Shown piece by piece: positions 1-11,362 of a stretch of DNA of 64,000 bases (its first letter is position 1; each line of letters starts with the position of its first letter). The position numbers and the translations under genes are program-made. The DNA lies in assembly GCA_032622095.1 (NCBI GenBank), contig CP136065.1, positions 93,687,343 to 93,751,342 of the forward strand. Reading direction: 5' to 3'. The stretch comes from Siphonodentalium dalli (lineage: Eukaryota; Mollusca; Scaphopoda; Gadilida; Siphonodentaliidae). The notes under the pieces were generated by a model. It worked only from the letters and a program-made list of their open reading frames with translations, was not told the origin of the DNA and did no database searches.

Positions 1-833
1 CATTCTGTGATACCGCAAATAGGTTGCGAACAGGTTCTTGGGGATTCGAACACTGCAGCAAGAACGGTGTTTGACACCCTCATTTGACGACCAATAACTC
101 ATTTAATAACGGTTCTGTCTATTTACTTCGTGTAACACCGGAATGTGCAACATGTACATGCTTCCATTGTATGGAATACATAGACAGAACACAACGCGCA
201 TCTTAATCAAGAATATTTTATCGAATGAGTTGTGGACGGCGAAAGGATTGAGTGAAATGTGACTATGCGCCGTCCTCAATTTTAATGAATTCGATAAAAG
301 ATTCTAGATTATGATCAAGTTTTGTTCTGTATTTATTTCACATTTCTTGTGTCGGATAAGTACAATCCATGACTGCATGTGACTAAAAAATTGGTAGTAT
401 AGCCGTTAACAGTTATTGTGATTTAAGTCGGATGAAAAACCGGCAAGTACCGGTATCTGAACATCACCCGAAGTGGATCGTTTCCGTTATGTACGTCATC
501 GCGTCAGCTCGAAGTAGTTCCCGTTGTTATTCGATGCCGTTGTCATGGAAACCTGATTTTATCCCGACACATGAACCCCTCACCCGGGCACCCTCTCCAA
601 AAAAATCCATTATAACTAAGCAGCATATATTTGAAGTTTCATGCTTTAGTCACTAAAGTCACAATATCGCGATATTTTGTGTCTAAGGGACCCCACTAAC
701 ATGTGGTATACAATAATAGGTATGCATGGGATTACGATGGATACATGTGCACTATGTCAACGGGTGTGGAATAAGAGGGACGTGGCACGCTTATATAATC
801 CATTGCGGTACATGGTATTCTGTGTGTTTCCAG
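1..833 (+). other. Intronic sequence upstream of the first visible SLC22-like exon
   Basis: No exon is recognised here. An SLC22 protein needs TM1-TM4 upstream of the exon at 834, and that exon enters in the middle of a glycine codon, so a preceding exon ending in one codon base must exist. I see no donor-flanked segment here with TM2-TM3 or RFLxG-like features, so it probably lies outside the window. Bases 182-785 are a dispersed repeat with a second copy in the same orientation at 27902-28350. Confidence 0.6.
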
Positions 834-1026
834 GTGGAGTTTGGTTGGTGGCGGCCATATTTCCCATGGAACTCGTCGGTCATAGCTGGCGAGATATTTG
901 TGCTTGTCTGGCATGTTGGAGCATTGGGCCTATTTTGGTTACTGTAGAGATCTACCTGGTGACGTCATGGTATTACTTATCTGCAGTTATCGCTGCAACA
1001 GGGATACCACTCGTGGGTGTATACTT
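834..1026 (+). CDS. SLC22-like organic ion transporter, exon covering end of TM4, TM5 and TM6
   Basis: The exon follows a pyrimidine-rich acceptor (tgtgtttccag) and ends at a consensus donor (GTGAGT at 1027). It encodes a G-V-W-L-V-A-A-like end of TM4, then the family motif MELVG, then two hydrophobic helices. It aligns almost without gaps to the TM4-TM6 block of SLC22 proteins (organic cation and anion transporters of the plasma membrane). The exon starts at codon position 2 and ends with two bases (tt). These join t from the next exon to give phenylalanine, just before the ESPR motif. The basic run usually found after ELVG (PKKR-like) is replaced by HSWR, so the copy is divergent. Family assignment is firm; substrate cannot be predicted. 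Confidence 0.85.
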
Positions 1027-1035
1027 GTGAGTATA

Positions 1036-1460
1036 TATCCATTGAATGACTGGAGCTTCCTGAAATTTTGCGAAATCCCTGTGCCAATTCATTCTCTTAT
1101 ACATGCGAGTCTCACACAAGGAGCCTCGCATATATTAAGAGAATACATTTGTGTAAAAACAATATTTATTCCCAATACAAAAAAAAAGATTAATATTTTA
1201 ACAAAATTCTAATGGATGATTATGGGTGATTGGCATGGGATGAGACAACATGCCTATTGTGGTTTTTTGTAAGTCATCTCCCAGAGAAGAGAATACATTG
1301 GCCTAACAATATTTACCGGGACCTTGTAAGCCAGTGCATTCTTTTATATATGCATGCGAGGCTTCTATGGGAGACTCACATATATAAGAGAATGCACTGG
1401 CACATAATATTTAAAGCTGCACCAGCACAGATCCCGTCACATGAACGGGTTAATAAAGTA
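1036..1460 (+). repeat. Dispersed repeat with internal palindromes (copy 1)
   Basis: The run starting gactggagcttcctgaa, with palindromic arms around atgcgagtctc/gagcctcgcat, recurs in the same orientation at 36203-36458. Copy 1 carries an extra stretch of about 135 bp (1150-1285). A strong hairpin lies at about 1332-1401 (cagtgcattctt...aagagaatgcactg). It begins ten bases after the donor of the 834-1026 exon. Confidence 0.6.
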
Positions 1461-2259
1461 TGTACAAAACATTGCAGCAGCGTCGGTCGACAAGACAAAT
1501 CGCTGATAAAAGCTAATGTCAAATAATTAGACCACGCGTCGGACCGCTGATACACAAACATCGATCAAATACACGCCGGTATTTTCCACAGGTTCGTGAG
1601 GAATGTACTAAAATACGGACAAATTATTGCTCGAAAATATTGATTTTATAATTGGTCAAAGGCCTCTGAGCGATCAATGATGATGATGATCCGATTTTTT
1701 CGGTAGATTTCGGTAGTTTCCGATACGATATCTCGACTTAGCTTCGTTCAATTTCGCCGAATTATATGTCAAATGAAAGGGAATGCAAAACACTGTCAAT
1801 TATGGTATAAAATTGCCCGAAACGTGTAATTTCGACGAAATTTGGCCTTATTATCAACACAAATCCTCTTGATTTTAGAGTTATCCATCTTCAACCGCAA
1901 TTTGGTCCGAGCCTTTTTACTGAGCCACTAATAACTCTCGATAACTCTGAGCTTTGATAGGTGGGTTCCTAGACTCGAATCAAATATTTTTTATCCCCCC
2001 CCCCCCAAACCAAATAAATAGTAATTGAGGGGCGCTTAATCGGATAATGCATGTTCAATATGAACCAATTTGCAGACCAGATGTACGCTATTTATATATG
2101 TGTATCGCTGTGGCCCGAGCCATCCAACAGAAAAGCGGGTACAATGGTCCACTATGGGCCTGGCTTATTTCAGAATCAAATAAGTCTAATAGGAACCTAT
2201 GAGAATATTAAGGTCCTAATGCATAAAGGGGCCACATGCAGGGAGCCTGTTTCAGCTAG

Positions 2260-2860
2260 TCTCCTATTATTTTGAGACTTCTATATTTTGAGACTTCCGT
2301 ATATGTGTTTGTCCTTTATAGACTCGAAAACGGCTGGACCGATTGGGCTCAAACTTCCCATCTAAGGGTAAAAACCACGGGAATGGTCGTCGCGGCGTTT
2401 TGGAGAAGCTCCGAGCACCCGTTCTCCACCCTCAGTCACAAAAAACGGCACTGTGGGGTTAATCGCGTTGATAATTAAAGAGCGTTCGTATACGCAGTGT
2501 CGTTGATAATGAGCGTCTATATACACGACGAGTATAAATACGGCTCCATTGACCATTCTCGAGGCGAAATTTCGTACTTAATTTCGTACTTAGGGCTTCA
2601 TAGGAACGGGGGAGATTTTCATGGGGTCAGTTTTACCGCCCGATGTGATCTTCATCTTGAAACGGGTACCCACAAATGATATATATGTGTGTGTCCGTTA
2701 TAGACTCGAACCGATTGAGCTCAAACTTTCTACCTACGGGAAGTGTCATGGACGGGTTAAATTGAGACCCCGACCTTACCTTTGACCTTGAAAAATGATT
2801 AATTCAAGGTCAAATCGTGTTAAATTAAAAAATTAAAAAGGCACAATTAACTCATTGAAA
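2260..2860 (+). mobile_element. Helitron-like non-autonomous fragment (also at 6141-6741)
   Basis: It starts TCTCCTATTATTTTGAGAC, as does the more complete copy at 60014. It also carries the shared blocks tatagactcgaa, gattgagctcaaactt and gacc-ttgaaaaatgat-aattcaaggtcaaatcg. The 3' terminus with hairpin and CTAG is not seen; the sequence decays into an AAATTAAAAAA-rich stretch, so this is a truncated copy. It is duplicated within the 3.88-kb tandem unit. Confidence 0.5.
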
Positions 2861-3339
2861 AACAAAAAATTAATTAAAAAAATTAATTAAAAAAATAAAA
2901 AATTGTCATATGTTTCTGATGATTGCAGCCTGTGGTATTATGTGGTAACACGGCGTGTAAAATACGAGGTTTGTACATCTTTCCGCGAATGTTTTTAATG
3001 AAAGTAACCTTAACTTTACTAAAATTCTAGTTGTAGCTCACTTTGGCAACGACCCAAGCCTGTTATTCGCAGGGAACATTCACATACTATTACAACGGGT
3101 TCGACAAGTGTATTCTTACCAGTACTCATGTATTGAGCGTGTGAACCAACTAACAAGGGAATTGATTGGCAAACACAATGGTATATTAAACAAGACATTG
3201 ACTTTTTTCGGCTGGGAACTATTAATATGTTATGAATAAAATGTCGGTGAATTTGAGTGAGTCGTATTATACTACCATTACCGTTCCGTGATATAATTCT
3301 CTCAGGAGCATGCTTAAACAACTCGCAGACGTAACATAG

Positions 3340-3865
3340 ACATATACGGAAGGCCTATATATAAACTTGTGAGATTTCTGGTGCCATAAGATGCAGTTAT
3401 TAATGATGTACGCTACATGATCAAATTAAAGAAATCTGAATCAAATACGATACTACACGAAGCTGCCATGCTACACGATGACTACTCAATTGCTCACCAT
3501 TGGTCTGAGAAACTTGGATTAGCAAACGTTAATGAGATTATCAGTTTGAACTTATCCAATGATATATACTGAGGAAGAATAGTGAGTTGATGCAAATAGA
3601 GCATGTATCAAATTTTAAGAGGGACATTTTCGACGACGACAAAAAGTCAGGCATGAACAAATTAAGAATATATCGATTATTCAAATGTAAAGAATTTTGA
3701 AACTAGGAAAGCGTTTAGTAAACTCAGAGTGAGTAATCATTGTCTTGAAGTTGAAAAGGGCAGACATAGACAACCCAAAATAGCACACGAGAAGAGACTA
3801 TGTATATGTATATATTGTGATGGTAATGAAATTGAGATAGAAAAAACACTTTTTTATTTTATTTA
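3340..3865 (+). pseudogene. LINE C-terminal coding remnant (also at 7221-7746)
   Basis: Short frames read Y-M-I-K-L-K-KSESNTILHEA, then HHWSEKLGLANVNEI, then KLRVSNHCLEVEKGRH followed by EKRLCIC-IYCDGNEIEIEKT. This order, ending in the R-xS-NH-xLxxExGR block and a C-x-x-C cluster, is typical of the region after the reverse transcriptase in animal non-LTR elements. Stops and frame changes interrupt it, so it is dead. A palindrome interrupts the frame just after the EIEKTLFYF segment. Confidence 0.65.
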
Positions 3866-3867
3866 AA

Positions 3868-3920
3868 AGTTTATTTTAATTCTTGTCTATATATAGACAA
3901 GAATTAAAACAAACTTTTCA
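3868..3920. repeat. Short palindrome interrupting LINE remnant (also at 7749-7801)
   Basis: Near-perfect inverted repeat centred on tatata: aaaagttt-a-ttttaattcttgtc / gacaagaattaaaac-aaactttt. It could form a long hairpin and may be a small foldback insertion. Confidence 0.8.
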
Positions 3921-4193
3921 ATTGTACCGATTTTTCTTGAGTCCTGGTGAAGTTAACCGGGTACATAATTTATGCGGGGTAATTATAATTCAAATATTGC
4001 CCAATTGTGGTACGAGTCATCGATGGTGTACTCAATGTGTTTCCAGAGGTCATCAGCTGATATTTCACTGTCATAAAAAGATTTCAAACGTGTGTTGTGG
4101 TTCTATGTGATTATATTTTATGGGTGGATGAAAGACCACATATCGTCCGTCAGTGATTGCGTGTAGTTATAAACACTAGTATTTTATTGTTAA

Positions 4194-5443
4194 AGCTGCT
4201 TTCACATACATGCGATTAACGCATGCGTTTTACGGATGAGTTAGGCGGGCGTGCGTTTAGAGCTTTCACATACCTCCGTTTACCTCTGCGCGTACGTGTC
4301 CGTTAGCGGATGCGTGAAGATTTATTTGCGTTTACATATTGTCCTTTCGCCATGGGTTCCTCCTCCTCCGAGGACGTTCCAATGATTGCTTAATCGGGTA
4401 TACTTATCTCGAGAAAAAAACGCAACGTTTGGAGCGGTTTCGCAGATTTTAAGCCATATTGCTTTTACATTTCATTGACCTCCATGCAACGAATCCATGA
4501 ATCGTTTTAGTATATATTGAAACAAATGTGTTCAGTTTCACTCACCAATATAGGGACGAACAAATACACATATGTAGACTAAATGAACAGAAATTTAGCA
4601 ATATAATTTGGTAATATATCCCAAGATATTGATATATTTAACAGAAATACCAACATACCAAATGCTGAATTATGGTATAGTGAATATTGAATCTATATTG
4701 ATGTTGACATGAATTTAGCGTCAGTTAAAACAACAGATCCCCAACACCCTCCCCAAATAAACAACGAAATATATATACTATACACATTGTGTCACCCTGC
4801 CATCGTGCATGGACTGAGAGCCAATTGCCTGAGCATTATCTATGTCACCAGTTCTTCATGGCGCTCGAAATTGTTTCCCATGAATTTTGCGATCTCTGTG
4901 AATCGTGATATCCAATATTTTTCGGATTAAACAGGGTATCAAATTGGCGTACATAATCTATCAGCTCCTCGTCGAAACAAGCTTCGTACCTGTGTTTAGG
5001 CATGGTGCACCTACGCTTCTATATGAGGGACTGTCAGAAAAAATGCTACTTCCCACAAAACCAAGGCATTCGATGTCATTTGATGTATATTTTGACCTAT
5101 AACTGCCATCACAATTATTTCATTCTTGTTTAATTTGATCCAAGATTAGATAGCATGGTGGCAGCTGGCATACGCCCCCACATATTATACTATTCTCATT
5201 CGTAAACACCACAAAATATCTACGGTGTATCCCATGATTAACGACATCGCACCGAATACCCCTGTCCGCTTATGCGTAAAGCGGACAGCTTTTCGGTCTC
5301 GGAGCGAAAAGTTATGCGCGCACGCACGCACGCGCGTTTAGCGGATGGTATGTGAAAGCCCCAGCGATAACATTGGAGATCGAAAAGATGCGCGTACGGA
5401 TGCGTAAAACACATGCGTTAAACGCATATATGTGAAAGCAGCT
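4194..5443 (-). mobile_element. PIF/Harbinger-like non-autonomous element (also at 8075-9324)
   Basis: The termini are inverted (AGCTGCTTTCACATA... and ...TATGTGAAAGCAGCT) and flanked by TAA on each side (4191-4193, 5444-5446). A 3-bp TWA target duplication is typical of PIF/Harbinger elements. The ends hold several overlapping GCGTACGG/TGCGTAAA-type subterminal repeats. The minus strand keeps a MADF-like reading frame (4845-5003); no DDE transposase is seen, so it is non-autonomous. It is inserted in LINE sequence and duplicated with the 3.88-kb unit. Confidence 0.7.
4845..5003 (-). pseudogene. MADF/Myb-SANT-like domain remnant inside the Harbinger-like element (copy at 8726-8884)
   Basis: The minus strand reads MPKHRYEACFDEELIDYVRQ then F-D-T-LFNPKNIGYHDSQRSQN and SWETISSAMKNW before a TGA, 52 residues in all. 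The order (F/LI-x-x-V, L-F/W, then Y-x-x, then W-x-x-I) fits the first two helices of the MADF fold. Autonomous Harbinger transposons often carry such a DNA-binding protein next to the transposase. The domain is cut off before its third helix, so it is likely non-functional. Both tandem copies preserve it unchanged. Confidence 0.55.
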
Positions 5444-5682
5444 TAATTCTTTACCTCCTCTCTGAAGACACATATTGTCTTACATGGCGTCCTCGTAAAG
5501 TGATCCTCTTTTTCGGAAGAAAGCCGAAATTTACCGCACCCCCATTTCATATAAATGGTCAGGAGATTGATTGAGTTGATAGCTACAAATATCTGGGAAT
5601 AACTTTTCACAAGAACGGATCTTTTGCCCTTAAGAGAAATACCACAGGTCCCCAGAACAAAAATTTACCCCACCCCCAATAA

Positions 5683-8600
5683 ATGGTATAAAATTGCCCG
5701 AAACGTGTAATTTCGACGAAATTTGGCCTTATTATCAACACAAATCCTCTTGATTTTAGAGTTATCCATCTTCAACCGCAATTTGGTCCGAGCCTTTTTA
5801 CTGAGCCACTAATAACTCTCGATAACTCTGAGCTTTGATAGGTGGGTTCCTAGACTCGAATCAAATATTTTTTATCCCCCCCCCCCCAAACCAAATAAAT
5901 AGTAATTGAGGGGCGCTTAATCGGATAATGCATGTTCAATATGAACCAATTTGCAGACCAGATGTACGCTATTTATATATGTGTATCGCTGTGGCCCGAG
6001 CCATCCAACAGAAAAGCGGGTACAATGGTCCACTATGGGCCTGGCTTATTTCAGAATCAAATAAGTCTAATAGGAACCTATGAGAATATTAAGGTCCTAA
6101 TGCATAAAGGGGCCACATGCAGGGAGCCTGTTTCAGCTAGTCTCCTATTATTTTGAGACTTCTATATTTTGAGACTTCCGTATATGTGTTTGTCCTTTAT
6201 AGACTCGAAAACGGCTGGACCGATTGGGCTCAAACTTCCCATCTAAGGGTAAAAACCACGGGAATGGTCGTCGCGGCGTTTTGGAGAAGCTCCGAGCACC
6301 CGTTCTCCACCCTCAGTCACAAAAAACGGCACTGTGGGGTTAATCGCGTTGATAATTAAAGAGCGTTCGTATACGCAGTGTCGTTGATAATGAGCGTCTA
6401 TATACACGACGAGTATAAATACGGCTCCATTGACCATTCTCGAGGCGAAATTTCGTACTTAATTTCGTACTTAGGGCTTCATAGGAACGGGGGAGATTTT
6501 CATGGGGTCAGTTTTACCGCCCGATGTGATCTTCATCTTGAAACGGGTACCCACAAATGATATATATGTGTGTGTCCGTTATAGACTCGAACCGATTGAG
6601 CTCAAACTTTCTACCTACGGGAAGTGTCATGGACGGGTTAAATTGAGACCCCGACCTTACCTTTGACCTTGAAAAATGATTAATTCAAGGTCAAATCGTG
6701 TTAAATTAAAAAATTAAAAAGGCACAATTAACTCATTGAAAAACAAAAAATTAATTAAAAAAATTAATTAAAAAAATAAAAAATTGTCATATGTTTCTGA
6801 TGATTGCAGCCTGTGGTATTATGTGGTAACACGGCGTGTTAAATACGAGGTTTGTACATCTTTCCGCGAATGTTTTTAATGAAAGTAACCTTAACTTTAC
6901 TAAAATTCTAGTTGTAGCTCACTTTGGCAACGACCCAAGCCTGTTATTCGCAGGGAACATTCACATACTATTACAACGGGTTCGACAAGTGTATTCTTAC
7001 CAGTACTCATGTATTGAGCGTGTGAACCAACTAACAAGGGAATTGATTGGCAAACACAATGGTATATTAAACAAGACATTGACTTTTTTCGGCTGGGAAC
7101 TATTAATATGTTATGAATAAAATGTCGGTGAATTTGAGTGAGTCGTATTATACTACCATTACCGTTCCGTGATATAATTCTCTCAGGAGCATGCTTAAAC
7201 AACTCGCAGACGTAACATAGACATATACGGAAGGCCTATATATAAACTTGTGAGATTTCTGGTGCCATAAGATGCAGTTATTAATGATGTACGCTACATG
7301 ATCAAATTAAAGAAATCTGAATCAAATACGATACTACACGAAGCTGCCATGCTACACGATGACTACTCAATTGCTCACCATTGGTCTGAGAAACTTGGAT
7401 TAGCAAACGTTAATGAGATTATCAGTTTGAACTTATCCAATGATATATACTGAGGAAGAATAGTGAGTTGATGCAAATAGAGCATGTATCAAATTTTAAG
7501 AGGGACATTTTCGACGACGACAAAAAGTCAGGCATGAACAAATTAAGAATATATCGATTATTCAAATGTAAAGAATTTTGAAACTAGGAAAGCGTTTAGT
7601 AAACTCAGAGTGAGTAATCATTGTCTTGAAGTTGAAAAGGGCAGACATAGACAACCCAAAATAGCACACGAGAAGAGACTATGTATATGTATATATTGTG
7701 ATGGTAATGAAATTGAGATAGAAAAAACACTTTTTTATTTTATTTAAAAGTTTATTTTAATTCTTGTCTATATATAGACAAGAATTAAAACAAACTTTTC
7801 AATTGTACCGATTTTTCTTGAGTCCTGGTGAAGTTAACCGGGTACATAATTTATGCGGGGTAATTATAATTCAAATATTGCCCAATTGTGGTACGAGTCA
7901 TCGATGGTGTACTCAATGTGTTTCCAGAGGTCATCAGCTGATATTTCACTGTCATAAAAAGATTTCAAACGTGTGTTGTGGTTCTATGTGATTATATTTT
8001 ATGGGTGGATGAAAGACCACATATCGTCCGTCAGTGATTGCGTGTAGTTATAAACACTAGTATTTTATTGTTAAAGCTGCTTTCACATACATGCGATTAA
8101 CGCATGCGTTTTACGGATGAGTTAGGCGGGCGTGCGTTTAGAGCTTTCACATACCTCCGTTTACCTCTGCGCGTACGTGTCCGTTAGCGGATGCGTGAAG
8201 ATTTATTTGCGTTTACATATTGTCCTTTCGCCATGGGTTCCTCCTCCTCCGAGGACGTTCCAATGATTGCTTAATCGGGTATACTTATCTCGAGAAAAAA
8301 ACGCAACGTTTGGAGCGGTTTCGCAGATTTTAAGCCATATTGCTTTTACATTTCATTGACCTCCATGCAACGAATCCATGAATCGTTTTAGTATATATTG
8401 AAACAAATGTGTTCAGTTTCACTCACCAATATAGGGACGAACAAATACACATATGTAGACTAAATGAACAGAAATTTAGCAATATAATTTGGTAATATAT
8501 CCCAAGATATTGATATATTTAACAGAAATACCAACATACCAAATGCTGAATTATGGTATAGTGAATATTGAATCTATATTGATGTTGACATGAATTTAGC

Positions 8601-9563
8601 GTCAGTTAAAACAACAGATCCCCAACACCCTCCCCAAATAAACAACGAAATATATATACTATACACATTGTGTCACCCTGCCATCGTGCATGGACTGAGA
8701 GCCAATTGCCTGAGCATTATCTATGTCACCAGTTCTTCATGGCGCTCGAAATTGTTTCCCATGAATTTTGCGATCTCTGTGAATCGTGATATCCAATATT
8801 TTTCGGATTAAACAGGGTATCAAATTGGCGTACATAATCTATCAGCTCCTCGTCGAAACAAGCTTCGTACCTGTGTTTAGGCATGGTGCACCTACGCTTC
8901 TATATGAGGGACTGTCAGAAAAAATGCTACTTCCCACAAAACCAAGGCATTCGATGTCATTTGATGTATATTTTGACCTATAACTGCCATCACAATTATT
9001 TCATTCTTGTTTAATTTGATCCAAGATTAGATAGCATGGTGGCAGCTGGCATACGCCCCCACATATTATACTATTCTCATTCGTAAACACCACAAAATAT
9101 CTACGGTGTATCCCATGATTAACGACATCGCACCGAATACCCCTGTCCGCTTATGCGTAAAGCGGACAGCTTTTCGGTCTCGGAGCGAAAAGTTATGCGC
9201 GCACGCACGCACGCGCGTTTAGCGGATGGTATGTGAAAGCCCCAGCGATAACATTGGAGATCGAAAAGATGCGCGTACGGATGCGTAAAACACATGCGTT
9301 AAACGCATATATGTGAAAGCAGCTTAATTCTTTACCTCCTCTCTGAAGACACATATTGTCTTACATGGCGTCCTCGTAAAGTGATCCTCTTTTTCGGAAG
9401 AAAGCCGAAATTTACCGCACCCCCATTTCATATAAATGGTCAGGAGATTGATTGAGTTGATAGCTACAAATATCTGGGAATAACTTTTCACAAGAACGGA
9501 TCTTTTGCCCTTAAGAGAAATACCACAGGTCCCCAGAACAAAAATTTACCCCACCCCCAATAA
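5683..9563 (+). repeat. Tandem duplication, copy 2
   Basis: Second copy of the 3881-bp unit, directly abutting the first. The shared sequence ends in aat/ataaat around 9563-9565. The first copy runs straight into the start of copy 2, while this copy continues into the other arm of a foldback inside a LINE reading frame. That makes copy 2 the end attached to the ancestral right flank. Confidence 0.95.
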
Positions 9564-9584
9564 ATTTTTGTTCTGGGGACCTGT
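9525..9584. mobile_element. 60-bp foldback insertion with 10-bp target duplication
   Basis: Two 24-bp arms (acaggtccccagaacaaaaa... and its exact reverse complement) surround a 12-base C-rich loop. The insert is flanked by gagaaatacc at 9515-9524 and 9585-9594. Removing 70 bp restores the LINE frame (LKRNT joined to RCQHAKKA), so this is a genuine insertion. Only the left arm is present at the end of tandem copy 1. Confidence 0.85.
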
Positions 9585-10026
9585 GAGAAATACCAGGTGC
9601 CAACACGCAAAAAAAGCAGCATATGCACTTCTGAACAAAGCTATATATAGGTGTCACAAACACACTGTGCAAAGTATTCTAGAAATATATGAAAAATCAG
9701 TTATACTAATCATAACATAATTATGGTGCAGAATTTTTGGCTACAAAAAGCTAACCTGCTTTGAAAAGTTTGAGTTGTGGTTCTTGAAATTTGTCTTAAA
9801 AGTAAAAAAAATCGACACCATGCAAAAGTCATTTGTATACGGCGAACTTGGAATGTGCCTAATAACTATAATAATAGCGTTACATAACTGCTAAGCTTGT
9901 CAGTATGCCAACCAATAGAATACCATTTAATCTGAATATATAATATTGCAAGTAAAATTTGTTTGATAATAATGTTTTAACAAACCGTGGATTATTGGAA
10001 TACGAGACACTCTAAATAACCTCGGA

Positions 10027-10515
10027 ATGAGCAATGTTTGGAACAACGAAATGATGACTAGTATCCAGCGCATAACGCGCCCCGCAAACCAGAAGATGCG
10101 TGATTTATACATTCAAGAGTGGTGGACCTCCATTGATAAATCAAGCAAATTCGCGTTTTATAGAATTATTAAAAACACGTTCGAACCGGAAACATATATA
10201 TCACTTAGCGATAATCAGGTGGTCAACAGTCTCATCAAATTCCGAACTAGAAACCACATGCTTCCTATAGAGCAAGGTTCGTGCAAAAACGTCGAAATAA
10301 CCCAACGAGTATGCATGCTATGCAGTGCCGAGATTGGTGACGCGAACCACATAATTTTTCGCTGCAGTGAACTTAGAGAACTAAGAGAAATGTATCTTAA
10401 GCCATATTTCTATAAGAGGCCAAATGTATTGAAATTAGCCACACTTTTCAGAACCCACAACGAGAAAACATTGAGAACATTATCATTATTCATACGAAAT
10501 GCGTTACAAGTATAG
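10027..10515 (+). CDS. C-terminal LINE ORF fragment with CxxC-H-C zinc cluster
   Basis: This is the longest open frame in the window (162 codons). It contains M-R-DLYIQEWWTSIDKSSKFAF, a segment NSLIKFRTRNHMLPIEQGS and the zinc-binding pattern CMLCSAEIGDANHIIFRC. This is the normal C-terminus of a LINE ORF2 downstream of the RT, equivalent to WNNADKRSNECTLCR-like sequence in the LINE at 52724-53011. It is transposon coding sequence rather than a host gene. The start at 10027 is only an internal methionine, because the frame once continued from the upstream RT part. Confidence 0.7.
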   Translation: MSNVWNNEMMTSIQRITRPANQKMRDLYIQEWWTSIDKSSKFAFYRIIKNTFEPETYISLSDNQVVNSLIKFRTRNHMLPIEQGSCKNVEITQRVCMLCSAEIGDANHIIFRCSELRELREMYLKPYFYKRPNVLKLATLFRTHNEKTLRTLSLFIRNALQV

Positions 10516-10817
10516 TCCAATCTGAGTCCTCTTGAGGCTTAATTCCTATGTAACCATTCAAAATCCATATCCAATGACCGAACACGAAACTAATAACGCC
10601 GAACACAACAGTAACCCTATATATCATTCTATCAGATAAATATAATTATATACAGATCAAGACACTATTGCTATATATACAACTATATTATATCCACATG
10701 TGCATCCATGCAACAATTATATTTGCGTCGATTTTTGCAATATGTTTCTGTTATATATCTATTTTGATGATCAGAATGGTAATAAATTGAATTGAATTGA
10801 ACTTCTTATTATTTTAA

Positions 10818-11032
10818 AGGGGGACTGTACACTAGATCCGGCCATTTATGGGACCATCGAGTCATAAACTCATGTTTATTATAATTACCATGTTGTTTGA
10901 GCCGTTCATAGAGCACATAAGTGTATTTTGCATTAATCCATGGCTCAAATGCATTCATTTGTTGCATATATTCTGTTGAGTATAAATGGAGATGGTCCCG
11001 TAAATGGCCGGATTTAGTGTACATTACCTCTT
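10818..11032. mobile_element. MITE, 215 bp, TAA-flanked
   Basis: Terminal inverted repeats of about 40 bp (AGGGGGACTGTACACTAGAT... / ...TTAGTGTACATTACCTCTT) enclose a short core, with TAA at 10815-10817 and 11033-11035. Size, ends and target site suggest a PIF/Harbinger-type MITE. It sits 17 bp after the LINE tail. Confidence 0.7.
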
Positions 11033-11362
11033 TAATCTCTTCACCTCAAGCTTGTATTATCTAAACAAGTGAAAACGAGCTTATATATTAATCACTTGCA
11101 ATAGAGGCCATTAGAGGGCACACGAACCTTTTGTGGTAATATTTGCATATGTGTATACATGTACATGCAGTTATCCATGTTTAAGTGTGTATCATTATCA
11201 CATTGGTTCTGTTTACCACCCACAATCACTGAGTGGCACACAAGGTACCGGATAATACTAAAATATATCACATATTGCACTTGTTGATAATTTTAAAATA
11301 CTCCGAAAATTCAGCAACATTTATACATCACTTTAGAAAAAGCGAATATAATTCTATTTCAG

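Larger units (their letters stand above)
1802..5682 (+). repeat. Tandem duplication, copy 1 (unit 3881 bp)
   Basis: Bases from about 1802 to 5682 are repeated directly at 5683-9563 with an offset of exactly 3881. In every stretch compared by eye the copies are identical except one base (2960 a versus 6841 t). The unit contains a MITE fragment related to 57678-58146, a Helitron-like fragment (from 2260), LINE C-terminal sequence (about 3340-3865), a 48-bp palindrome (about 3868-3920), a Harbinger-like element (4194-5443) and a short LINE RT piece (5473-5682). Confidence 0.95.
9354..10800 (+). mobile_element. 5'-truncated LINE (non-LTR retrotransposon) with ATTGA tail
   Basis: Successive frames give FFGRKPKFTAPPFHINGQEI, then YKYLGITFHKNGSFALKR, QHAKKAAYALLNKA, KVKKIDTMQKSFVYGELG and the open 162-codon end at 10027-10515. 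These are the fingers/palm end, thumb and C-terminal region of a non-LTR reverse transcriptase; FxxVYGELG also occurs in the minus-strand LINE at 52660-53880. The 3' end is a short microsatellite (aataaattgaattgaattga, 10781-10800). Frame breaks, a TGA and a foldback insertion at 9525-9594 make it inactive. Confidence 0.75.
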
